A stretch of DNA of 64,000 bases from Acidaminobacter sp964416305 (GTDB taxonomy: Bacteria; Bacillota; Clostridia; Peptostreptococcales; Acidaminobacteraceae): positions 1 through 64,000 of the forward strand of contig CAYQDM010000008.1 in NCBI GenBank assembly GCA_964416305.1, written 5' to 3'. Below are positions 32,878 through 40,595 of this stretch, in pieces. Position numbers and translations under genes: made by a program. The notes below the pieces were generated by a model. That model was not told the DNA's origin. It saw nothing but the letters and a program-made list of their open reading frames with translations, and did no database searches. The first letter of the stretch is position 1. Every line of letters begins with the position of its first letter.

Positions 32878-33774
32878 ATGAGAAAAATTGCGCTTTGGCT
32901 GATTGCGGCGCTTTTGATTGGCGGCGGCATTGCAATGCTGGCACTGCGTGAAGCCGGACCGGGACTGATCGACAGACTGCAGGGCGAGGATTTCTCACCC
33001 CTTGCCGGGAGTCAGCGTTTTGAACTGGACGAGACCAGGACAGTGGAGGTTGGCAGCGAGAACGCGACCCATGGACTGGCCATAGAAACTGTATTTGAGT
33101 CCGTAGAGGTGACCCGTGAAGCCAGAGAGGATATTGAAATCAAGCTGACAGGAACTTACGCCGCGCCGCTGGATACAGAGATGCCCAAAATACGGATCCA
33201 CGAGTTAGACAGCGGACGGCTGGAGATCGACATAGACCGGGGGCTGACCCTGCCGCATTCCTTTACATCCGCTAACCTGAGATTAACGGTCAAAATACCG
33301 GAGTCGCTGTCCGGTGATCTTGAGCTGCAAAGCGTCTCCGGAGCGGTCAAGCTCCGTTCGCCAGGGACAGCGCCTTTTGAGGGCAATGTCTCCGCCGGAT
33401 CAGTTTCGGGAAGAGTCTACGTAGAAGGGCTGGAGGCATGGAACGTTGAACTGGGTTCAGTCAGCGGCGACGTGGAATTCCTTGGCAGTGCAGACCAGCT
33501 GGATGTGAAGACCGTGTCCGGAGCAATGATGCTGAAACTTGCGGCGCTCAGTGGAAACGGACGCATGGAGACGACGTCGGGTGACATTGCGCTGACCAGC
33601 ACGGAACCTCTCAACCATGAAATCAAACTTTCGACCACTTCGGGGACCCTTGAACTCGAACGCCCTGAGGCAAAGGATAAAGTCATTGAAGATCGCCGCA
33701 TCGAAGCGACGGCCGGCAGCGGACAGTTTACGCTGGAGCTGTCCACAGTCAGCGGCAATGTGAGCGTTAAGTGA
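32878..33774 (+). CDS. DUF4097-family beta-repeat protein
   Basis: A 298-residue protein with one N-terminal membrane helix or signal anchor (IALWLIAALLIGGGIAML) and an extracellular beta-helix of short repeats (LELQSVSGAVKLRS, VSAGSVSGRVYVEG, ELGSVSGDVEF, VKTVSGAMML), the DUF4097 architecture. It completes the PadR-DUF1700-DUF4097 trio. GAAGAAGG precedes the ATG. A role in surface sensing is possible, but no ligand is known. Confidence 0.9.
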   Translation: MRKIALWLIAALLIGGGIAMLALREAGPGLIDRLQGEDFSPLAGSQRFELDETRTVEVGSENATHGLAIETVFESVEVTREAREDIEIKLTGTYAAPLDTEMPKIRIHELDSGRLEIDIDRGLTLPHSFTSANLRLTVKIPESLSGDLELQSVSGAVKLRSPGTAPFEGNVSAGSVSGRVYVEGLEAWNVELGSVSGDVEFLGSADQLDVKTVSGAMMLKLAALSGNGRMETTSGDIALTSTEPLNHEIKLSTTSGTLELERPEAKDKVIEDRRIEATAGSGQFTLELSTVSGNVSVK

Positions 33775-33809
33775 TCAAGCGGTATAATGACAATCGGCAA
33801 AAAGAAACG

Positions 33810-33862
33810 AATCCCTTTGGGGCGTTGGACATAAAAAGTCTGAGCTTCAAGGGGATTTTTTG
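33810..33862 (+). terminator. Terminator after the DUF4097 gene
   Basis: AATCCCTT (33810-33817) pairs with AAGGGGATT (33849-33857), followed by TTTTT; the loop is long (about 31 nt). Confidence 0.6.
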
Positions 33863-34015
33863 GAGTTGAGTGTAAGTGGGATCAGCAGATGAGGGTCAGA
33901 TCTGTCGCCCCCCCTCTGCCATGCAATCATTTCAAAAATAGAATGAATAAAATTCTTTAAAAGTGACGAAGGCGAGACTAAACTGGGTAATAATACCCCC
34001 GAGGAGGGATCGCAA

Positions 34016-35830
34016 ATGACCGCCAATTCAATTAATGGTAGACATGTGTATTACGCCATATTGGCCGGAGCCAATGAGGTGATTCAAAATAAGAGCGAGC
34101 TGGACCGCATCAACGTGTTTCCCGTCCCGGACGGGGACACGGGGGCCAATCTGACCTCGACCATGAAGGCAGTGATGGAGAATATCCGTCTTGAAGAAGA
34201 GGTGGATCTGGTGCTTTCAAGCGCTGCTGACGGCGCGTTGATGGGCGCCCGGGGCAATTCAGGGCTGATTTTCGCCCAGCTGATCTACGGCTGGTACATG
34301 GAGGTCAAAAGCAAGGAGACACTGACCCAGGAGGAGCTGATTCACAGCCTCCAGGGTGCGCTGAAGCGGCTTTACGGCGTCATGCTCAATCCTGTGGAGG
34401 GCACCATTTTGACAGTAGTCCGGGAGTGGATCCATTCCCTGGAGAGGCATAACGACAAGGCCGCCACCATCCTTGAGTACGCCGAGCGAACGCTGTCAGA
34501 CAGCGGCATCGCGCTGAAGAAGACGACTGAAATGCTGGAGCAGTTAAGAAAAAGAAACGTAGTGGATGCCGGCGCCAAGGGTTTTTACCACTTTCTCGAG
34601 GGCATCAAGCGCTATATTGAGCACGGGGAGGCAGGGATTGAGAGGATTTCTGTAATTCCAACCGAGGCTCATCCGAGGAGCGCTGAAGCCCATGAAACCC
34701 TCGGAGAGTTCCGCTACTGCTGCGAGACTTTGTTGACGCGTCGGGAGAAGGGCAAAGACAAGGGCCTGAATGTGGAAGAGATTCGTGAGATCGCGGCGCG
34801 CTATGGGGATTCCCTGGTCATTGCCGGGGGTGAGGACAAGCTTAGGGTGCACCTGCACACCAACAGCCCGGAGCCAATGTTCGACGCCCTGAGCCGCGTG
34901 GGCCAGCTGGACGCCATCAAGGTCGATGACATGAAGATCCAGGTGGACATCCGCAACCACAGGAAATACCCGTTTGCCATTGTAACGGATACCATAGCAG
35001 ACCTGCCGCAGTCCTTTATTGATGAACACCAGATTTCGGTGATCCCGCTGCAGCTGGAAATTGGGGGTGTGGTGCACCTGGACCGCGTGACGGTGTCCGT
35101 GGGCCACTTCTACGAATTGAACAAGACCCTCAAGGATCAGCCTCAGAGCTCGCTGCCGGCCATTAAAAATGTCGAGAATCTATTGATGTTTCTCAGTGAC
35201 TATTACGAGGCCATTCTGGTCCTCTCGGTGTCAGACAAGCTCAGCGGCACCTATGGCATGATCAAGGGCCTCGAACCCGTGGTCGAAAAGCGCGGCCGTA
35301 AGATCGAAGTCCTGAACACGCTGAAAAACTCAGGAGCTCAGGGTCTCATGGTCAAGAAGGCTGTGGACATGGCCAAAGAAGGGCGCAGCTTCGAAGAGGT
35401 CGTCGAGATCATGCGGGCTATGCGGGACCGGGTTAAGATCCTGGTTTCCGTAGATACGGTCAAATACCTGGAGCGCAGCGGCCGGGTGAGCCGAAGTGTC
35501 GGAAAAGTCGCCAAAGTCATAGGCCTCAAGCCGCTGATGACTTTGGACAGGGACGGCCATGGCAAGGCCTACGGCGGCAAGCTGACCTTCAATGCAGTCA
35601 TGAAGAAGCTGGTGAAGTCCGTCAGCGCGGACATTGAGAAGTATGGCCTGGAGGAATATGTCATTGTCCATGCAGCCTGCATGGACCGGGCTATTGAACT
35701 GGCCAGAGTCTTTGAGGAACTCACCGGCAAGCCGCCGGAATTTATCGCGGAAATCTCACCGGTAGTCGGCGCGACAGCCGGCGAGGGCGCGACGGCGATT
35801 GCCTACCTACAAGAGAAAGCAGGCTGGTAA
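34016..35830 (+). CDS. DAK2-DegV fusion (fatty acid kinase FakA-FakB-like)
   Basis: A 604-residue fusion. The N-terminal DhaL/DAK2 domain (about 10-200) has FPVPDGDTGANLTSTM with the Mg-binding Asp residues and MGARGNSGLIF. A middle YloV-type region (to about 315) follows, then a complete DegV domain (about 320-600; AIVTDTIADLPQSF, GTYGMIKGLEPV). Separately encoded FakA (DAK2-YloV) and FakB (DegV) together phosphorylate exogenous fatty acids; here kinase and lipid-binding protein are one chain. GAGGAGGG precedes the ATG. The DUF1295 gene starts 2 bp after its stop. Confidence 0.9.
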   Translation: MTANSINGRHVYYAILAGANEVIQNKSELDRINVFPVPDGDTGANLTSTMKAVMENIRLEEEVDLVLSSAADGALMGARGNSGLIFAQLIYGWYMEVKSKETLTQEELIHSLQGALKRLYGVMLNPVEGTILTVVREWIHSLERHNDKAATILEYAERTLSDSGIALKKTTEMLEQLRKRNVVDAGAKGFYHFLEGIKRYIEHGEAGIERISVIPTEAHPRSAEAHETLGEFRYCCETLLTRREKGKDKGLNVEEIREIAARYGDSLVIAGGEDKLRVHLHTNSPEPMFDALSRVGQLDAIKVDDMKIQVDIRNHRKYPFAIVTDTIADLPQSFIDEHQISVIPLQLEIGGVVHLDRVTVSVGHFYELNKTLKDQPQSSLPAIKNVENLLMFLSDYYEAILVLSVSDKLSGTYGMIKGLEPVVEKRGRKIEVLNTLKNSGAQGLMVKKAVDMAKEGRSFEEVVEIMRAMRDRVKILVSVDTVKYLERSGRVSRSVGKVAKVIGLKPLMTLDRDGHGKAYGGKLTFNAVMKKLVKSVSADIEKYGLEEYVIVHAACMDRAIELARVFEELTGKPPEFIAEISPVVGATAGEGATAIAYLQEKAGW

Positions 35831-35831
35831 T

Positions 35832-36605
35832 ATGTCAGGGTTGTTATGGTTTTCTTGGCTTGTGATTTTTCTGTATTTCATGGGATTCTTTATTCTGGGA
35901 ACCGCAGTGAAGAATAATGCTGTGGTGGATTTTGGCTGGGGCCTGGGTTTTGTGGTCGTGGGCTGGGCGTCTCTGTTTTATTACGGCAACCTGGACGCGG
36001 TGTCCATACTGCTCGTGGCACTTGTCACTGTCTGGGGCGTCAGGCTGTTTTACCATCTATACCGCCGCAACTGGGGCAAGCCCGAGGACTTCAGGTACGC
36101 AAACTGGCGCCGGGAGTGGGGCAAGTGGGTTATCCCAAGGGCGTTCCTGCAGGTCTATGTCCTTCAGGCGGTCTTTATGGCAGTGGTGTCCTACGCGTAC
36201 CTCTACGCGGTGACGGTGGCGGACAAGTCTGTTAATATCTGGGTGGTTCTGGGCACGGTGGTCTGGCTGATAGGCTTTTACTTTGAGTCCGTGGGGGACA
36301 AGCAGCTGGAGGTTTTCAAGAAAGATCCCGCCAACAAGGGACACATCATCAAGACAGGCCTGTGGCAGTACACACGTCATCCGAACTACTTCGGCGAAGC
36401 CACCATGTGGTGGGGGATCTTCCTCATCGTTATTGGCACGACCGGTTTTTGGCCGACCATCATCAGCTCCGCGGTGATCACGTATCTGTTGATGTTCGTC
36501 TCCGGGGTGCCTATGCTTGAGAAAAAATATGAAAACAATCCCGAATTCCAGGCTTATGCGGCGGTCACGAGCAAGTTCTTTCCGTGGTTCCCTAAGAAGT
36601 CCTGA
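35832..36605 (+). CDS. DUF1295 membrane protein (steroid 5-alpha-reductase-like)
   Basis: A 257-residue membrane protein with about six helices and the DUF1295 signature near the C-terminus (GHIIKTGLWQYTRHPNYFGE), shared with isoprenylcysteine methyltransferase/5-alpha-reductase folds. The reaction is unknown; a lipid substrate would suit coupling to the fatty-acid-kinase fusion, whose stop is 2 bp upstream. The ribosome site is weak, consistent with coupling. A terminator with inverted 10-mers follows. Confidence 0.87.
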   Translation: MSGLLWFSWLVIFLYFMGFFILGTAVKNNAVVDFGWGLGFVVVGWASLFYYGNLDAVSILLVALVTVWGVRLFYHLYRRNWGKPEDFRYANWRREWGKWVIPRAFLQVYVLQAVFMAVVSYAYLYAVTVADKSVNIWVVLGTVVWLIGFYFESVGDKQLEVFKKDPANKGHIIKTGLWQYTRHPNYFGEATMWWGIFLIVIGTTGFWPTIISSAVITYLLMFVSGVPMLEKKYENNPEFQAYAAVTSKFFPWFPKKS

Positions 36606-36628
36606 GGCGCGTTGTATTGGGGCCTGTG

Positions 36629-36692
36629 ACCATCGGCAGGGGTCTTTAGCTTTTAAAAAGCTAAGAGATCATGCAGCCGATGGTCTCATTTT
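36629..36692. terminator. Terminator with inverted copies of the dispersed 10-mer
   Basis: GACCATCGGC (36629-36638) and its exact complement GCCGATGGTC (36676-36685) form the outer stem around an inner hairpin of CTTTAGCTTTT/AAAAAGCTAAG, followed by TCATTTTTTT. Use of opposed uptake-type words as terminators is well known in Neisseria and Haemophilus. Confidence 0.88.
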
Positions 36693-36843
36693 TTTACTCC
36701 CAAAGCCAATGGCCAACGTGGGCATAAAACCTCAAATGTGGTACACTGATAACGTCGGCGGCTCGGCGGAAAAGCACGGTGGGCACGGATCACAGACTGC
36801 CTCCGACCGACCACGAAGAACAGCGTACCGGAGGGAAAGTGCC

Positions 36844-37836
36844 ATGAGCAAGACTCAACCACCTGAATTGCAGAAGAATCAAGCTGAACCTGCCGGTACG
36901 GGGCATGCTCTTGGGCTGCAGGGCAGCAGCGGACCAGAGGGTCTTGCGCCCCTCAAGCCTGGTCGCAGCCTGGGCTCTAACACAAACAATGCAGATGTGG
37001 AGACCCTCGCGAACCTGGGTTTTACGCGGATAGAAGTGTGCCTTGGGCGCCACAGGCCCTACCATGACATGCTGGAGCGCATTTTTTCCGATCTGGATGC
37101 GGCGAAGGCCTTGGGGATGGCTTATACCATCCACTTGCCGCTGTGCCTTTACGATTGGTTCCCCTTCGATTATCTGGACGGCTATTACCTGGATCCGGAT
37201 CCCTCGAAGCGGGCATTGGCCTTCCGATTTTTGGAAGAGAACCTGCGTCAATTGGCCGGCCGCTATCAGCCGGATTATTACGTCATTCACTTTCCGGGGA
37301 TTTACCGGAATGCTTATTTTGGACTGGATTTCCAGGCAATCCTCCACGAGTCACTGGGACGTCTTCAGTCGATCGCCGAAGGATTTGGCGTCACCCTAGC
37401 CCTGGAATACTTTGGTGCCAACCGGAATTTTAACCGACCGGAACAGTGGATCGAAGCCCTTTCCGGCTATTCGAGACTGGCGCCGCTGCTGGATACAGGA
37501 CATCTGTATTTTTCATGTCTGATGAACGGCTTTGATTTCGATGAGGTCCTTGAGATGATGGCGCCCCATTGTGTGGGTTTTCACGTCTGGACGGTGCAGG
37601 GCAATGACTATTATGGCAATTCACCGTTTTACAGACAATATCACCACGTTGTGCCCCATCCCGGGCAGCTGAGGTCTGAAGGCTGGGCGTTTGAGCCGGG
37701 GGCGGTGTACCATCGTCTAAGGGCTTTTGAGGCGCCGGTGGTGGTGGAGGCGACCAGCCTCTATGGCGGAAGCGACTATTATTTTGAAGGGCTCCGCTAT
37801 GCTGCGGACTGCTATTTGGGAGGGGACTGCGAATGA
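36844..37836 (+). CDS. Sugar phosphate isomerase/epimerase-like TIM-barrel protein
   Basis: A 330-residue protein of the AP endonuclease family 2/xylose-isomerase-like TIM barrel. Visible segments are GFTRIEVCLGRHRP, YTIHLPLC, YYVIHFPGIY, LALEYFGANRN, LLDTGHLYFS and VGFHVWTVQGN, with Glu, Asp and His in metal-site positions. The residues before about 40 are low-complexity and unlike the family, so the true start could be later than ATG 36844, although GGAGGG precedes that codon. The substrate is unknown. The stop overlaps the next start (ATGA). Confidence 0.75.
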   Translation: MSKTQPPELQKNQAEPAGTGHALGLQGSSGPEGLAPLKPGRSLGSNTNNADVETLANLGFTRIEVCLGRHRPYHDMLERIFSDLDAAKALGMAYTIHLPLCLYDWFPFDYLDGYYLDPDPSKRALAFRFLEENLRQLAGRYQPDYYVIHFPGIYRNAYFGLDFQAILHESLGRLQSIAEGFGVTLALEYFGANRNFNRPEQWIEALSGYSRLAPLLDTGHLYFSCLMNGFDFDEVLEMMAPHCVGFHVWTVQGNDYYGNSPFYRQYHHVVPHPGQLRSEGWAFEPGAVYHRLRAFEAPVVVEATSLYGGSDYYFEGLRYAADCYLGGDCE

Positions 37837-38582
37837 GGGAGAGATGTGAGACTGTGACTGAGGCGGTGCCGGGGTCGGTGACGTTCAGGGACCCGAGTCT
37901 CGACACCCGGTGGCGGGCGGCGTTTGATCAAGCTCGGGAGAAAGGCTTGTTTGAGCGCCTTTCAGAGGTTTATGCCAAGGTGCCCGGAGGGCGCTGCAGC
38001 GGCTGTACCGCTTGCTGCGCAGAATCCGTCAGCACCTTTTTTGTGGAGTGGCTCCGGATCCGGGACTTTTTAAAGGCGTCTGGCCGATGGTCTGAGGCCC
38101 TCGAACGGGCGGAAGACTATGCCCGTTTTGAACTTGCCCGTCCTATGAAATGCCCCATGCTGGAGGCGGATGGAAGCTGCATGATCTATGAGGTACGCCC
38201 TCTGACCTGCCGGATTTTCGGGCATCTGAGGGCTGCGGATTACGGGCGGAACCTCAAGGCAGTGCTGAAGGCCAACCGCAGGGCGGCGGAAGAGATTTTC
38301 AAGCACTATGGGGTGCAGCTTCCGGCTGCTGTCGTGGAGCGGTCTATTCCCTTCTGCGAATCTTTTGTATCTGAGGCGCCCATGACTTCTGGGGATCGTG
38401 ATGAGTTGTTTGATGACTTGTTTTCGATTGACTCCCGGTTTCTGATGACAGGGCTTTTGGAGCCGGATCAGATTCAGCTGGGCTTGGTGGACTGGTTCGC
38501 TATGGTCAGGCTCGAGGGTGACACTTTGGCTGAGGAGAGGGTAAAGCATGCGGCTGAGGCGGGGAAAAAGGCGGAGAAATAG
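37833..38582 (+). CDS. YkgJ-family Cys-cluster protein
   Basis: A 249-residue protein with the YkgJ zinc/iron-chelating pattern: GRCSGCTACCAE near residue 53, then MKCPMLEADGSCMIYEVRPLTCRIFG about 50-75 residues later. Function of the family is uncertain. It is translationally coupled to the TIM-barrel gene. An exact 10-mer (38083-38092) is in frame, encoding part of SGRWSE. The last codons begin a long purine-only stretch that continues past the stop. Confidence 0.85.
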   Translation: MRERCETVTEAVPGSVTFRDPSLDTRWRAAFDQAREKGLFERLSEVYAKVPGGRCSGCTACCAESVSTFFVEWLRIRDFLKASGRWSEALERAEDYARFELARPMKCPMLEADGSCMIYEVRPLTCRIFGHLRAADYGRNLKAVLKANRRAAEEIFKHYGVQLPAAVVERSIPFCESFVSEAPMTSGDRDELFDDLFSIDSRFLMTGLLEPDQIQLGLVDWFAMVRLEGDTLAEERVKHAAEAGKKAEK

Positions 38583-38665
38583 AGTGAATTGAACCGGAAG
38601 AGAAAGTGAAAAGAGAAAATTAAATAGAAAAAAATAAAGAAAACAAACAAGAAAAAGAGAAGACA
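38560..38665 (+). repeat. Polypurine tract across a gene end
   Basis: From the last codons of the YkgJ gene to about 38665 the plus strand is almost only A and G, with very few pyrimidines. A similar tract lies at 49605-49755. The remainder up to 38865 has no recognisable gene. Confidence 0.7.
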
Positions 38666-38865
38666 AAGCCAAAAGGTTAAAATTTGGTTAATTTATATTA
38701 ATATCGAGAGTTCAAAGGTTAGATCAGAGGTAAAATATGCGGATTAGTTGGCAAAAGATGCATTGGGATTGCCGTTTGAAAGTCGCTTAAATCCAGCAAT
38801 TTGAAGCTTTTGAGATCATTTGGGTCTTGACATAAAACTAACAGACATTTTTCGACAAAACTTAG

Positions 38866-38895
38866 TTGACAGATTAAATACTCGTATTGTATAAT
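38866..38895 (+). promoter_or_regulatory. Sigma-A promoter for veg
   Basis: TTGACA (38866-38871), 18-bp spacer, TATAAT (38890-38895). A second possible promoter (TTGACT...TAATAT) follows just downstream. The veg promoter is famously strong in Bacillus. Confidence 0.8.
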
Positions 38896-38962
38896 ATTTG
38901 ACTTTTCTCTGTCTGTATGGTAATATTTATACAGTGCGAAAGAGAATGGGATGGTGGTCAAC

Positions 38963-39220
38963 TTGGCGACAAAAGCGACACTTGCAGAGATTCGAAAGTC
39001 GGTCGAAGGTCTGATTGGGGAACGCGTAATTCTCAAGACGAATAAGGGCAAGCGCAAGGCGAATGTCCGTGAGGGCATTCTCGAAGTAGCTTATCCAAGT
39101 GTTTTCACCGTACGTATCAACGCCGGCCTCGATACCGAGCGCCGTGTATCGTTCAGTTATTCAGACATTTTGACGGACACAGTAGAAGTGACGCTGTGCC
39201 AAAGGGTTAATGTTTCATAG
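38963..39220 (+). CDS. veg: Veg protein
   Basis: An 85-residue Veg-family protein (TLAEIRKSVEGLIGERV...NKGKRKANVREGILEVAYPSVFTV...RVSFSYSDILTDTVEV), alignable by memory with Bacillus Veg over its full length. Veg is linked to biofilm and spore functions, with a small SH3-like fold. TTG 38963 matches the family N-terminus; ATG 38951 in the same frame is the alternative. Confidence 0.9.
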   Translation: MATKATLAEIRKSVEGLIGERVILKTNKGKRKANVREGILEVAYPSVFTVRINAGLDTERRVSFSYSDILTDTVEVTLCQRVNVS

Positions 39221-39331
39221 AGACTGATTTATTTGGTATTTATTTATGCCAGTGACTTGCCGTGATCGCGGTGGGGTTGCTGGCTTTGTTCTTTTTTTGG
39301 GGGTTAATGTTTGAGTGGGTGTCAGGTGCAC

Positions 39332-39490
39332 ATTCGTTGCGAGACATGCACCTCGCTTCGCCTGTCGCCTCGCTGTGCTCGGTGACAGGCTGCGCTTTGG
39401 TTTACGGCTTCTTCTCAGCCGAGGGCTGCGCCCTATATAAAGTGAAGAAGAACTAACTCGCCGTGAGCAAGCTCCCACGAGTTGGAGGTG
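39332..39490. repeat. Intergenic repeat family, copy A
   Basis: 54 bp (39341-39394) are identical to 39516-39569 in copy B. Further shared modules are GGGCTGCGCCCTATATAAAG and the loop CGTGAGCAAGCTCCC, flanked here by short AACTCG/CGAGTT arms. It is not coding: overlapping open frames share no codon bias or ribosome site. Confidence 0.8.
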
Positions 39491-39503
39491 GATTCCAATT
39501 TTC

Positions 39504-39760
39504 ACCTTACGCTACGAGACATGCACCTCGCTTCGCCTGTCGCCTCGCTGTGCTCGGTGACAGGCTGCGNNNNNNNNNNNNNNNNNNNNNNNNNNNNNNN
39601 NNNNNNNNNNNNNNNNNNNNNNNNNNNNNNNNNNNNNNNNNNNNNNNNNNNNNNNNNNNNNNNNNNNNNCTTCGGTTACGGGCTGCGCCCTATACAAAGT
39701 AAAGAAGCACCGCCACTTCGTGAGCAAGCTCCCGCAGTGGCGGTGCTTCTTTACTTTGTA
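39504..39760. repeat. Intergenic repeat family, copy B (interrupted by assembly gap)
   Basis: Starts with the 54 bp shared with copy A, is broken by 100 N (39570-39669), and resumes with CTTCGGTTACGGGCTGCGCC. It ends in a 25-bp perfect hairpin (39693-39717 with 39736-39760) around the loop TCGTGAGCAAGCTCCCGC. The gap probably reflects this repeat defeating assembly. Confidence 0.8.
39570..39669. other. Assembly gap (100 N)
   Basis: Exactly 100 N, the conventional placeholder for a gap of unknown size, inside the repeat. Anything in the real gap is invisible here. Confidence 0.99.
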
Positions 39761-39905
39761 CATGTCTCTAGCTTTCGTAAGAAAACCTTAAGAATTATCC
39801 CGAGTTTTTCGACGTTTTTTTCTGTTAAGATGAAATTGTTCAAGCTTGAACCTATACTCACATTTATTAGGTCAGTGCCCATCACATCACCACAGGAGCT
39901 AAATT

Positions 39906-40595
39906 ATGAAAATCTTAGTCTGCGATGACGATCGCGCTATAACCGACGCCATTGAAATCTATCTGAATCACGAAGGCTATCAAGTCGTCAAGGCCTACAA
40001 CGGCTTTGAAGCCTTGGAAGCCCTAAAAAACAAAGATATCCAGCTCATCCTCCTCGACATCATGATGCCCGAGCTCGACGGCCTGCGGGCGACTCTCCAG
40101 ATCCGCGAACACTCCAACCTGCCCATAATCATTCTGTCCGCCAAAACCGAGGACACCGACAAAATCCTGGGTCTCAATATGGGCGCGGACGACTACATAG
40201 CCAAGCCCTTCAACCCCCTGGAGCTCCTGGCGCGGGTTAAATCCCAGCTTCGCCGCTATACGAGCCTGGGCGCGTACACTGAGAAGCCGTCCGCTTTCCG
40301 CAGCGGCGGCCTGGTCCTCGACGACGAAACCAAAGAGGTATTTGTTGACGGTGACCCAATCAAACTCACCCGCTACGAATATCACATCGTGCGCCTTCTG
40401 CTCTCAAATGCCGGCAAAGTCTTTTCCTCCGACCAAATCTACGAGCAGGTCTGGTCCGAAACACCCATCAACTCGGAAAATACTGTCTCGGTCCACATCC
40501 GGCGGATCCGTGAAAAAATCGAAATCAACCCGAAAGACCCAAAATATTTAAAGGTGGTGTGGGGCATTGGATACAAAATCGAAAAACTGGACTAA
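39906..40595 (+). CDS. OmpR-family response regulator
   Basis: A 229-residue response regulator. The receiver domain (1-118) has phosphoacceptor D51 (ILLDIMMPELDG), the acidic pocket D7-D8-D9 and K103-region KPFNPLELLARV. The OmpR-type winged helix follows (about 135-228; YEYHIVRLLLSNAGKVFSS; NTVSVHIRRIREKI). Partner of the overlapping histidine kinase gene. GGAGC precedes the ATG. Confidence 0.95.
   Translation: MKILVCDDDRAITDAIEIYLNHEGYQVVKAYNGFEALEALKNKDIQLILLDIMMPELDGLRATLQIREHSNLPIIILSAKTEDTDKILGLNMGADDYIAKPFNPLELLARVKSQLRRYTSLGAYTEKPSAFRSGGLVLDDETKEVFVDGDPIKLTRYEYHIVRLLLSNAGKVFSSDQIYEQVWSETPINSENTVSVHIRRIREKIEINPKDPKYLKVVWGIGYKIEKLD

Noticed and set aside
39504..39760. Possible CRISPR array because of short repeats with spacers
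   Set aside because: Only two adjacent copies, with long unequal units and no regular repeat-spacer period; no cas genes are near.
39262..39928. Overlapping open frames around the N gap that could be small proteins
   Set aside because: They lie in the intergenic repeat, share DNA rather than protein-level similarity, run through N, and have no ribosome sites.
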